A stretch of DNA of 64,000 bases from Diphasiastrum complanatum. Its lineage: Eukaryota; Streptophyta; Lycopodiopsida; Lycopodiales; Lycopodiaceae. The notes beneath the pieces are model-generated. The model worked only from the letters and a program-made list of their open reading frames with translations, was not told where the DNA came from and made no database searches. Where the stretch lies: the NCBI GenBank assembly GCA_029204225.1, contig MU831899.1, positions 33,609-97,608 on the forward strand, given 5' to 3'. This document shows, piece after piece, positions 55,530 to 64,000 of the stretch. How positions within the stretch are numbered: position 1 is the first letter of the stretch; each line of letters starts with the position of its first letter. Both the position numbers and the translations under genes were made by a program.

Positions 55530-57147
55530 AACATGCATGAACACATTCGTTTGTTCTGATGTCCTTGCTTCTTATACACGAGCTTACCAAAGTATACTTT
55601 TATAATTTTGATGTCACATACTATTGCCATGGTCATGACTGCCATGGTGTACTACAAGAATGCTTTTGTTCATATCATGTAGGTTGCTTTACCGTACTAC
55701 TATAAAGAACAATACGGTAGAAAATGCATCAGGTTTGAGGATGTCAACAAGGGCTTCAACATAAACAATAGAGATATAAAATATCATAAGAGATATGAGA
55801 TAGATAAATGCAGATATATCACATTATATGAAGTAATATGTCAAGGAAAAGAATAGTACCCTCCAGTAGGGCCCCAAATATCAGATGAAAGACGTAGGGA
55901 AGAACAACTTAATGCACCAAATCAAGGATGCCTTATTGTATGTTGAGAGTTGAAGACTTCTATACAAAGAATGGCATACAAAGACGAGTAATTAATCCAA
56001 GCCAGTTGTAGACAAAAGAAAGGCAACATGTACAAGTAAGAATGATTGAATTGAAACACTAAAAGGCATTCCTAGTGACAAAGGTTGCAAAAGCATGGGG
56101 ATTGTCAATAAACGCACAATATAGATATCATGACCATAGAACATTATAATCATGCTATTACAAATAATGTCTCTTGCAATAAAGTGCATCCAAAATGTAC
56201 AACACTACAAATATGGGCATTTTGCCCCACATGTATGGTGGGGCCCATCTTTGGCTCGCTACTAAGGTTACTATTAAGGTAATTATTAGCTTGAAAGCAA
56301 GAAAATGTGTATGCTCATTGTTAATAAATGTTTGAATAAAGTTAACAATATAATAACAAAAATGCAATTACTTTAATAAACATAAACAATTCTTGAGATA
56401 TACAATGAAATCATGTATATGATGAAAAAAATATATATTGTCTTTATATTCTCCAAAAAGATACACAATGTTTTATTTTTTATAAGGGGTTTGAAACAAA
56501 GTCCCTTATTTTTATTTTTCTAGAAAAATCACATTAAATCTAAGAAGTAACAAAAATACTACTTGGTCTTCATTTTCCAAATTAGAATTATGTACATCCT
56601 CCTCGTCTTGCCCCTCATCATCTTCCTTGGACATTTCTCCTTTTTCTTCATCTCCTTTCATAGTCAAATTTTTTTTTCTTCTACATATTAAGCGGAGGAC
56701 ATGTATATATTCACAAAACACATTAAAATTCATTAGCATATGATGTTAATATGCTCTTGATTATCATGTTGCAAGAGCACATTACTACATGCATAAAACC
56801 ATCAAGCAAGTACCTTTACACGTGTGGAAGTAGTACTTGAAAAAAAACTAAGTATGAAAGTTGTTGCTCTCAAGTAGAGAGAGAAAGTCACTATCAAGCC
56901 TCGGGTAGAGAGAGAATCCAATATGACTAAAAAATGTAGCTCAATTACTCTCAGAAACTCAAGTACATAATGAACTAAATGAGCTCTCTAATAGGATCTC
57001 GAGGTGAGGGTATTCTCCATATGATTGGACCCTTTTTTTCTATCTCTAAATATGATTGGCTTGATGATATATGGGCCATCAAATGTGATTGGGCCAATTT
57101 GGTACATATATCCCCTAACTCAACGTAGATAACTTTTTTATTTTTTC
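55527..57147. other. Intergenic, AT-rich; right end probably Cop1-type LTR
   Basis: No gene was recognised. From about 56830 to 57147 GA-rich words and a TG start after the purine run TAGGAG suggest the minus-strand 3' LTR of Cop1-c, but its left edge could not be set. The rest holds nothing supported. Confidence 0.4.
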
Positions 57148-57164
57148 ACTCCTAAAAAGTTATC

Positions 57165-58026
57165 TATTCTACATAAGCATGGATCTTGGAATCAATCCAA
57201 GGTTAGATCTAAGCTTGATGAAGGAGCTCTTGGGTAGTGGCTTGGTGAGTAGATCGGCAATACATGAAGATGAATCAATATGCTCCAAGTAGATCTCTCT
57301 TCCAATAAGCTTCTCTCTCACAAAGTGTGTGCAACTTCAATTTGCTTGTTCCTTGCATGAAAAATTGGATTGTTGGCAAGGGCTGTGGCTGAGATGTTGT
57401 CACATTTTATCAATGGCAAATCCTCCTCCTTAATGCATTTGAGCTCCAATAATAACCTCTTGATCCAAAGCACTTCTTTTGTTGTTGTAGTAAGTGTCTT
57501 ATACTCAACCTCACATGATGAAAGAGATATAGTATCTTGCTTTTTGGAAAGCCAAGATATGAGATTTCCTCCAAGAAATATAGTATAAGCACTTGTAGAT
57601 TTTCGATCCAACTTGTCACCAGCAAAATCCGAGTCCAAGTAGCCAAGAATAGATAGATCTCACTTTTGTAGAGCAAACCAAAATCATTAGTTGAAGATAT
57701 ATACGTTAGGACTCTCTTGGCTGAATTCCAATGGTAGATATTAGGATCTTGCATAGATTGGCTTAGCTTGTGCACACAATAGCTCAAGTCGGGCCTAGTG
57801 ATGGTCAACCAAATCAAGGAGCCAATAAGACTCCTAAAAAGGGTGATGTCTTCGAAGGATCTTTCATCTCCCTTAATAGGATCTTTTACATGTTGCTTTA
57901 TAGGTGTATCTATGCTCTCACGATTCTCCATATGAAACTTTTTTAGCATTGATAGAGCATATCTAGATTGACATATAAAGCAAAATCATGATGAAAGTCA
58001 ATATCTAGGCCTAAGATGTGAAAAAT
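57165..58026 (-). pseudogene. Copia RT end and RNase H (Cop1-c), truncated
   Basis: MLKKFHMENRESIDTPIKQH, LIGSLIWLTITRPDLSYCVH and YHWNSAKRVLTYISSTNDFG, a frame change, then DSDFAGDKLDRKSTSAYTIF, SLSSCEVEYKTLTTTTKEVL and LIKCDNISATALANN. It parallels Cop1-a (11665-12549) closely. It is cut at 58026 by the Cop2-a LTR start, inside the segment coding HILGLDIDF. Confidence 0.88.
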
Positions 58027-58659
58027 TGTCAACTAGTTTGGTTCATTTATTTGGTATTTTTGGAGGCCAAAATGAAATCTCAAGTTAGAGATAGTTTTAT
58101 ATTTGTCAATAAAGGCCTAAATAGTGTTTGTACTATTTTTGGCAAGTGAATAAGTGGATGAGGTCAAGTTTGGACTCATTCTAATTGGCTAAATTTGATA
58201 CATTGCATCTAGACGGTTATTGGTTACTTACCAAGAAATTAGCATTTAGGGAAATTTTAGGGCAAGTGGCCAAATGACATTTTGGTAGCTATAAATAGTA
58301 GTACCTGCATGGAGAACATATCATTGCATTCTCATTTTGTATGGAGAATTCATCTCTTGAGTTTCTATGTCCATCTCATTGGTTTATCTCTTGATATCTT
58401 GATTTTCTATGTGTAGAATATTGATTTGATGGTTGATATAGGTTCCACACATGTGAAGGACAGCTTGCTGCTGCTGTTGTACGGATAGGGACAGTACCAT
58501 ACTGTATTTTCATGTTCATGATCGGATCTTAGTGATTTATACAATTCTAGCATGTTAATCTTGATGAATTCTATCTTGTGACTAAATCTAGATGTTCAAA
58601 CCAAATTAGCCAAGATCTTAGATCCATTAGTTGTGTTTTGAATCTATAATAATTTGACA
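58027..58659 (+). mobile_element. 5' LTR of Cop2-a (633 bp)
   Basis: TGTCAACTAGTT to AATTTGACA, immediately followed by the primer site. TATAAATA lies at 58290. The first 400 bases match 34116-34500. Confidence 0.85.
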
Positions 58660-58671
58660 TGGTATCAGAGC
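58660..58671 (+). promoter_or_regulatory. Initiator-Met tRNA primer binding site (Cop2-a)
   Basis: TGGTATCAGAGC with zero spacing from the LTR end, the standard copia site for minus-strand priming. Confidence 0.95.
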
Positions 58672-59945
58672 AAGTTGTATGCCAAAGTTGGTGGTTATGC
58701 CAAATCTAGTGGTGGATTTGAGGGCGCCATAAATTCTATGTGATTTGGAGGTGTTGTCGGTTCAAAATTTGCATATAGAAAGTGGATGTTTGTGGTCTAA
58801 TCATCATTTTAGGTCAAATCACTTGTGGATGACCAATTTTTGAAATCACTTACTAGAATGTGGAGACAAAAATTGCTCATGATTTTGGATGGTACATTCT
58901 ATTAGATGAGGTATCTAGATTCTAGCTTTTGTATGCAGATTTCTCTTGATTCAATATTTTGCATTTTTGGTGAAACCCTAAATTTGATAGGATCTCTTGA
59001 TTTTTAAGTTGCTGGACTTTTCAAGAGTGTGCTTCAATCTTAGGTGTTGGCAAAATTTCATCATATTGTATTTAGATCTATTGTGATCAAGAAATCAAGA
59101 TTCTAGGTGCTAGAAATTGCTAGAAAGAGAAAAAGGAGAGGCTAGATTGTTTCCATATATTTGCGATCTCTTCTTCAGTTTCATTTGTTAATTTTCAAGG
59201 GAGTGCTAAGTACATTGAAATAGGTTCAAAGAGAAGATCATATCATTGCAACAACCTCAAGTGGCTTACCTCAATCAACTATTCTACTTGGAAGGTAAGG
59301 ATGGAATACTTGCTAGAGATGAATGAGTTGATGGATATTGTTGTAGGTGTGGAGGAGAGGCCTTTGGAACTACAAGATCAATTGAGATATGAAAAAATCT
59401 AGAGGGCAAAGAAAGCTCTACATGTGGTCAGGATGAATGTTACAAATGAACTTCTTAAGGAAGTTGGTAAGTGTACTTCATCAAATGAGGCTTGAGAAGC
59501 TTTATGAGTCCAAGTCTACATCAAGGATTCTAAAGCTTAGGAGACAAATCTTTTCTTGTATGCAAAAGAAGGATGAAAGTTCTCATGCTTTTGTTTTGAG
59601 GGTTAAGGCATTCAATGATGAGTCATCATGTATTGATGAAAGCATTAAGGAGATAGAACTTTTGCAAGTTGTTCTTAATGGCTTGTTGGATGATCATGCT
59701 AATCTTGTTCAAAGGTTTTCTATTCAAAAGACTTTTTCAAGTATGGTGGATTTGCAAAGATTTTGGTGAATGAGGAGTTTAGGCTTCAAGCAAGAGGTGG
59801 GTCTACATCTACATCTCAAGTTGATGGAGAGGAGGCCATGTTCATCAAAGGCAAGCTCAAGGGCAAAGGCGAAGGAAAATGGTCAAAGGGTCAAGATCAA
59901 TGTGAGCCTTCCACTTTTGTTGGTAATGTTGGATTTCAACCCAAA
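58672..59945 (+). pseudogene. Cop2-a leader and gag, truncated
   Basis: After a 0.6 kb leader, gag reads KWLTSINYSTWKVRMEYLLE, MDIVVGVEERPLELQDQL, a stop, and KKALHVVRMNVTNELLKEVG. It continues in another frame as RILKLRRQIFSCMQKKDESS and IELLQVVLNGLLDDHANLVQ, then as EEFRLQARGGSTSTSQVDGE. This is UBN2-type copia capsid. Two stops and frame shifts make it inactive. The zinc knuckle and everything after are missing. Confidence 0.85.
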
Positions 59946-60162
59946 GCCCAAATCCATTTTAGTAAAGAGAATCTTGAAAGTTGTATATACTTATACCAGA
60001 AAAACCGAGTTTTTGAGCAAAAGATCAAAATTCGGGATCGAATTTTTCTGACCCTGGATTGACTCGAATCAAGTCATTTTTTTTCAAGACCGGATCGACT
60101 CAAAAATTTCTATAAAATTTGAGTCACATCTATAAAATTTGATACATGTATATTTTCAATAA
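59946..60162. other. Unassigned AT-rich spacer
   Basis: Short stretch with repeated GATCGACTC and TATAAAATTTGA words between two copia elements. Origin not recognised. Confidence 0.35.
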
Positions 60163-60653
60163 TGTTAGTCAGAAAGTCCAACCCACGTCGCGGCTTGAGA
60201 GTCTGCCTACTTTGTACATGCATTTATAGTTCCAATGACAATTGTAATAAATGCAGTGGATAGAATTTAATGCTTACAAGGTACTGATCGGTTGTAATAA
60301 GAAGATGTAGATGTTATTCATAAGATAAGGTTTCTCTGTATCAAGTGCTATTACACAAAAAATGATCAACCAGCCGAGGCCGATTCTGCTTTAAGCCAAT
60401 GTATTCAATTCTCACAATCAGAGTGCAATTTTGTCTACGCTACTATTTTGTTCTATTGCGCATTGTTATTGATTATTCGACTAACTGATGTGCTTCCGAT
60501 TTGCAACCACCCGTTGCTTAACTTCCACTGCTATTTCACAAATTTTCGATTTGGTATCAATATTCTATTTCTATCAGAACCCGTTCTTGATAACTCATCG
60601 CTTCCGACGTAGTATCAAAGTTCATCTCTGATCAATCCCACCAATCTTCGACA
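60163..60653 (+). mobile_element. 5' LTR of Cop3 (491 bp)
   Basis: TGTTAGTCAGAAAGTCC to CAATCTTCGACA, directly followed by the primer site. The left boundary is inferred from the TG and the change in sequence character. Confidence 0.7.
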
Positions 60654-60668
60654 TGGTATCAGAGCGAC
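60654..60668 (+). promoter_or_regulatory. Initiator-Met tRNA primer binding site (Cop3)
   Basis: TGGTATCAGAGCGAC immediately after the LTR end. Confidence 0.95.
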
Positions 60669-60784
60669 TGGCTCAGTAATTTGCATTTCTATTGTGGGTT
60701 ATCAGTCTTGTTTCTACCCAGACTTAGTTTCAGCAAGCGCGCAGCCAACAGTTTTCCGATATCGTTGTTTCTACCAACGATCTC

Positions 60785-61727
60785 GATCACTACGCCAGAA
60801 TGGGTCCCTTCTTCTGGTTCATCTCTGATTGACAAACTTGACGGAGAAAACTATCATCTCTGAAAATTCAAGATGAGAGTCATACTACTTTCCAAAGAAC
60901 TATGGGACATAATTCATGGCACAGAAGTCAAACTAGAAGGTGATGCAGCCATAATCACCAAATGGAGACAACGAGATGGCAAGGCATTTGCCTTCATCAT
61001 ATCTGAGTGGATGCTTGGGACATCCTAGAAACCCTCTACGATATTAGAGATGTAAGTTCCAAACTTCATTTGAGGAAGAAGTTCCTCACTCTGAGTGCAG
61101 ATTTCGATGCAGTGATGACTCTATTATTGAGTCTACATGATGCCTATGGAAATTGGATCATGGCAATTTTGACCCAACAACATCTCACTCTATCAAGAGT
61201 AATTTTGATGATACTATAAGAGGAAATCAGAAGAACTATCTCCTCTAGCTCAGGATAACATCCTCAAGTTCTATATTAAAAAAAAACCCAAAATTTCAGA
61301 TCAAACAAATCTACAAATTCAGATTATCCTGACAGAAAGAGCAACATGTAGCCTAGATCAAATTTTCAATCAAATTCAGATTTCAAGATTGAATTCTGGA
61401 ACTTCATCATTCTATGATTATTGTAAGAGGACTGGCCATGTCATCAAGGACTGCATAACTTTTAAATACAACAATGCAAAGAAGAAGTAGTTCCAAGAAC
61501 AATCAAATGTTGCAACAACCAATCACTCAATCCATCAACAAGAGGAAGATGAAACAACCTTCATGACCAAGGTCGGAGAACAACAAAATATCGATTTCTG
61601 GTATCTGGACTTGGGAGCAACACAACACATGACTCACCATTGGGACTGGCTCCAAAGCTACAAATCATTAACCCATTGTAGAGTTGTGCAACTTGAAGAT
61701 AACTCATCTCATTTCATCAAGAGTGAA
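60785..61727 (+). pseudogene. Cop3 gag and protease start, truncated
   Basis: SSLIDKLDGENYHL, a TGA where Trp is expected, KFKMRVILLSKELWDIIHGT and RQRDGKAFAFIISE, a deletion, then AWDILETLYDIRDVSSKLHL. A zinc knuckle reads YDYCKRTGHVIKDC with its first Cys changed to Tyr. Protease reads FWYLDLGATQHMTHHWDWLQ, with DSG altered to DLG. The frame ends at 61727 where the Gyp1-R LTR starts. Both key metal-binding and catalytic residues are lost. Confidence 0.85.
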
Positions 61728-62270
61728 TGTTGGAGGGTTTGTGGATCCCAAGACAACCCTAGTTAATAAGTGAGAGAGATTTGGCACCCTGCGTGTGTAA
61801 GTCCAACCCAATGATCACATAGTTATTTGATTAATTAGAATGTTAATAAAAGGACTTTAGGCCTTTTTGCGGGACTTTAATGTCACAAGGCCTAAATGTC
61901 AAGTTAGTGAATACAGTTGGCTTTCCCTCCAATTTTGATGGTTCCCACACTTTTTAAAATTTGAATAAAAAGAGAGGCAAGACTGGACCAATAGGATTCA
62001 GAGGCCAGGGTCCTCCTCTCTACTATAAAAAAGGACCAACTCGAGTTTCTCCTGATGTTCATTTCCTCATTTCAATAAAGCAGATTAATTCTCTTTAGAA
62101 ATGGATTGATGAATGTCCTTGCTCTTCCTTCCTTTTCCTCCATTTCTCATGCTTTCTTTGGATTTTGCTAATTGTTGGATCTGATCATTATTGGGATCGC
62201 CGTTTCTTGTGCTTTTTGTGAGAGAGAAAGGGAGAGAGAGAAGAGTAAGTTTCTATCATTATTGTGGATT
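61728..62270 (+). mobile_element. 5' LTR of Gyp1-R, lacking its 3' end
   Basis: TGTTGGAGGGTTTG begins abruptly inside the Cop3 protease. The segment 62148-62270 matches the LTR end of Gyp1-L (3423-3537). A deletion at about 62280 removes the last 150 bases and the primer site before leader sequence resumes. Confidence 0.65.
62024..62030 (+). promoter_or_regulatory. TATA box of the Gyp1-R LTR
   Basis: TATAAAA in the context CTCTCTACTATAAAAAAGG. A polyadenylation-type AATAAA follows at 62074. Spacing fits an LTR promoter and R region. Confidence 0.6.
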
Positions 62271-62594
62271 TAGGGTTAATGGAACAAAATAGCACTGTCG
62301 AACCTTCGCCGAGCCAACCTTCGCCTAGAGAACCTTCACCAGTCCTATTTTTAGTTTCTGATTTTTCTGATCAAGTCTCTATCAAAATTTGGATCAAATC
62401 TGATATATTATGAATTGGATTCTAAGAGATTTATCATTTTTGAGAAGTATCGATTGATCGAATTTTGGAAAGTTTTTCATTATATAGAATCGAATTCTTG
62501 AAAAGTGGAATAGAGCTAGCAGATCTAATTTGAGATAGTTTTTTGGAAAAATCTATATCCAATCTCATTATCAATTTGATCTAAATTCGTAAAG
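62271..62594 (+). other. Gyp1-R leader
   Basis: Non-coding leader with CCTTCGCC-type repeats, matching the Gyp1-L leader around 2180-2330 in reverse complement. Confidence 0.55.
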
Positions 62595-63065
62595 ATGGCT
62601 GCCCTTGGAGCTGCTCTTGGAGGTGCTCCACAGGAGGTCAATCCAATTATTGTTAGAAGAGCACCCCGATTGGATCTACCCAAATATAATGGATTAACAG
62701 ATCCAGTTAGATTTCTTCAGATCTATGCTGAATCCTGTGAGGTCTATGGTGAGATTTATCCTCAAGATAAACTTAAGTTATTTCCTATGGCCTTAATAGG
62801 CACAACACAAGATTGGTATTATAACCAAGATGAAACTGAGCGTACAGATTGGGAGGTTGTTAAACGAGCCCTTATCACACGGTTCAAACCGCGGAAGTTT
62901 ATGGAAGATCCTTTCCTACTTTTAAGTAAAATTAAAATGGAAAAGTGGGAAATGGTTCGAGATTACATCGAAGGGTGAAACGTCTTAGATTTAAATGTGA
63001 ACCTAAGTTGATTAATAAAAATGCCATGATTATGTGGTTTTTGTCAGGTCTATTAAGCTAGTTGA
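62595..63065 (+). pseudogene. Gyp1-R gag capsid
   Basis: MAALGAALGGAPQEVNPIIV opens the frame, followed by PRLDLPKYNGLTDPVRFLQI, QDKLKLFPMALIGTTQDWYY and RTDWEVVKRALITRFKPRKF (Retrotrans_gag). A one-base frame change near 62970 is followed by FKCEPKLINKNAMIMWFLSG, a segment also present in Gyp1-L. The zinc knuckles are deleted. This copy gives the gag start that Gyp1-L lacks. Confidence 0.87.
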
Positions 63066-63330
63066 TCAAACGACAGTTCGTCCATGAGGAATGGTAGAAG
63101 ATATAACTCTCAGGATTGCAGGAGTACAGTTCATCATTAATTTCGTCGTGATGGACTTACCAGAAGCACCAAATGTCTACCGAGTTCTCTTAGGACGTCC
63201 ATGGTTACGAGTTGCGCAAGTAATTCATAATGGGGGTACCAGAAAAATCACTTTTGAAAATCATGAATGTGCAGTTAAAGTTGATCCTACGACTTGGGAC
63301 TATCAAACCAGTGGTTCAAAAAGCGGATGA
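63066..63330 (+). pseudogene. Gyp1-R aspartic protease, C-terminal part
   Basis: VEDITLRIAGVQFIINFVVM, LPEAPNVYRVLLGRPWLRVA and GGTRKITFENHECAV form the end of the retropepsin domain (LLGRPWL box). The D-S/T-G active site lies upstream and is deleted, fusing gag directly to the protease end. Confidence 0.8.
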
Positions 63331-63535
63331 CGATTCATCAACAACGGATCACACTTGTGATCGACCAGAGAAAAAAAATTGGGAGCTCACTACAATTCTC
63401 AAACGGATGCTGTCAATTGAGATGAAGCTCTTGCAACAATTGATTGTACAGCAGGATATATGTGTCAACAAGATATTCAATCAGAGTTGAGCGAGATTTC
63501 CTTATTAGATCGAACATTGGACACATTTCCACTAA
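63331..63535 (+). other. Gyp1-R gag-pol linker, frame-broken
   Basis: Short, frame-shifted piece with LLQQLIVQQDICVNKIF and RTLDTFPLN readable in different frames. It probably belongs to the same polyprotein. Confidence 0.4.
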
Positions 63536-64000
63536 ATTGAGGATGATCTCATAACAGTGAGCCATGTCTTAACTTATGATGGCAATGCAGAACATATGGA
63601 TGAACAGATTCTACATCATATGGATCCGACCAGATTTGGAGTGCATAATGTTCCTTATGAACCAACAATCAAATCGCCCAAAGTAGTTAAATTGAAGGGA
63701 GACAGGATCACAGGTTTGATGACGAAGAAACAAGCTAAGCAACATTATAATACAGTCCTGAAATGGGAAAATCCCCCTCAAAAGATTGATTCAAAGGAAG
63801 TGCCATCTCTATTGGATAAAGACAAAGGAAAAGTCAAGAATGATTCTTCAAGTCAGATTTCTAGCAAGACATCATCGTCTAGAAAGTCTTCACCTGTGAA
63901 GAAAGATTTATCATCCCGAAAGTCATCACCTCCACGATCAATTCCTACTAAGAAGGCTAAACGAATATCCAAGACAAGTCCTTTAAAAAAAGAACAAGCA
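63536..64000 (+). pseudogene. Gyp1-R pol linker, open to the window edge
   Basis: The frame is open for 155 codons to base 64000: EDDLITVSHVLTYDGNAEHM, FGVHNVPYEPTIKSPKVVKL, a Ser/Lys-rich low-complexity stretch, and KAKRISKTSPLKKEQ. The last peptide recurs at 32961, just before RT motifs, so RT should follow beyond the window. The Ser/Lys-rich segment is a hydrophilic linker between protease and RT. Confidence 0.7.

Noticed and set aside
56204-56230. CACTACAAATATGGGC as a CACTA terminal inverted repeat
   Set aside because: No inverted partner or target duplication was found within reach, and no transposase exons lie nearby.

Overview
This window reads as nuclear DNA of a land plant with a large, transposon-rich genome. 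The evidence is a split gene with GT-AG introns and a plastid-type N-terminus, Ty1/copia elements with the initiator-Met tRNA primer site, Ty3/gypsy elements with an Asp-tRNA-type primer site, and CACTA transposases with plant domain order. Two copies of a transposase-like gene that I associate with seed-free plants and animals are compatible with a fern, lycophyte or other non-crop lineage, but the species cannot be fixed from sequence alone. I saw no rRNA, tRNA or CRISPR array.

Layout. 1-3537: minus-strand Ty3/gypsy remnant (Gyp1-L; gag, primer site, LTR end). 3538-9489: CACTA element CAC1a on the minus strand, carrying a SET-like gene and a 0.7 kb internal inversion. 9.95-10.02 kb: palindromic GCGTGGATNATCCACGC repeats, then a broken transposase-like ORF. 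10.9-14.4 kb: copia Cop1-a (minus). 14.5-17.3 kb: 3' end of gypsy-like Gyp2-a, with a decayed ORF before its LTR. 17.3-19.7 kb: eroded second CACTA family (CAC2). 19.75-19.91 kb: ankyrin-repeat relic. 20.6-24.1 kb: two direct copies of a DUF7869-like transposase-type gene. 24.9-28.2 kb: GA and TA arrays and three kinds of hairpin or palindromic repeats. 28.9-30.3 kb: a possible Ulp1-protease exon and the largest palindromic cluster. 31.0-35.7 kb: fragments of four LTR families. 35.7-43.4 kb: CAC1b, the sister of CAC1a in opposite orientation. 43.6-51.6 kb: palindromic cluster and copia remnants in both orientations. 51.7-55.4 kb: the only intact host gene, five exons for a predicted plastid multi-pass membrane protein, with a fold-back element just upstream of its ATG. 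57.2-64.0 kb: a chain of truncated LTR elements, each cut by the next.

Apart from that host gene, nearly everything is mobile DNA at different stages of decay. The strongest signals for follow-up are the CACTA family with an embedded SET-like gene, and the self-complementary repeat family found at three loci. Element names (CAC1, Gyp1, Cop1 and so on) are labels for this report only. All family assignments come from reading motifs, and no database search was run.
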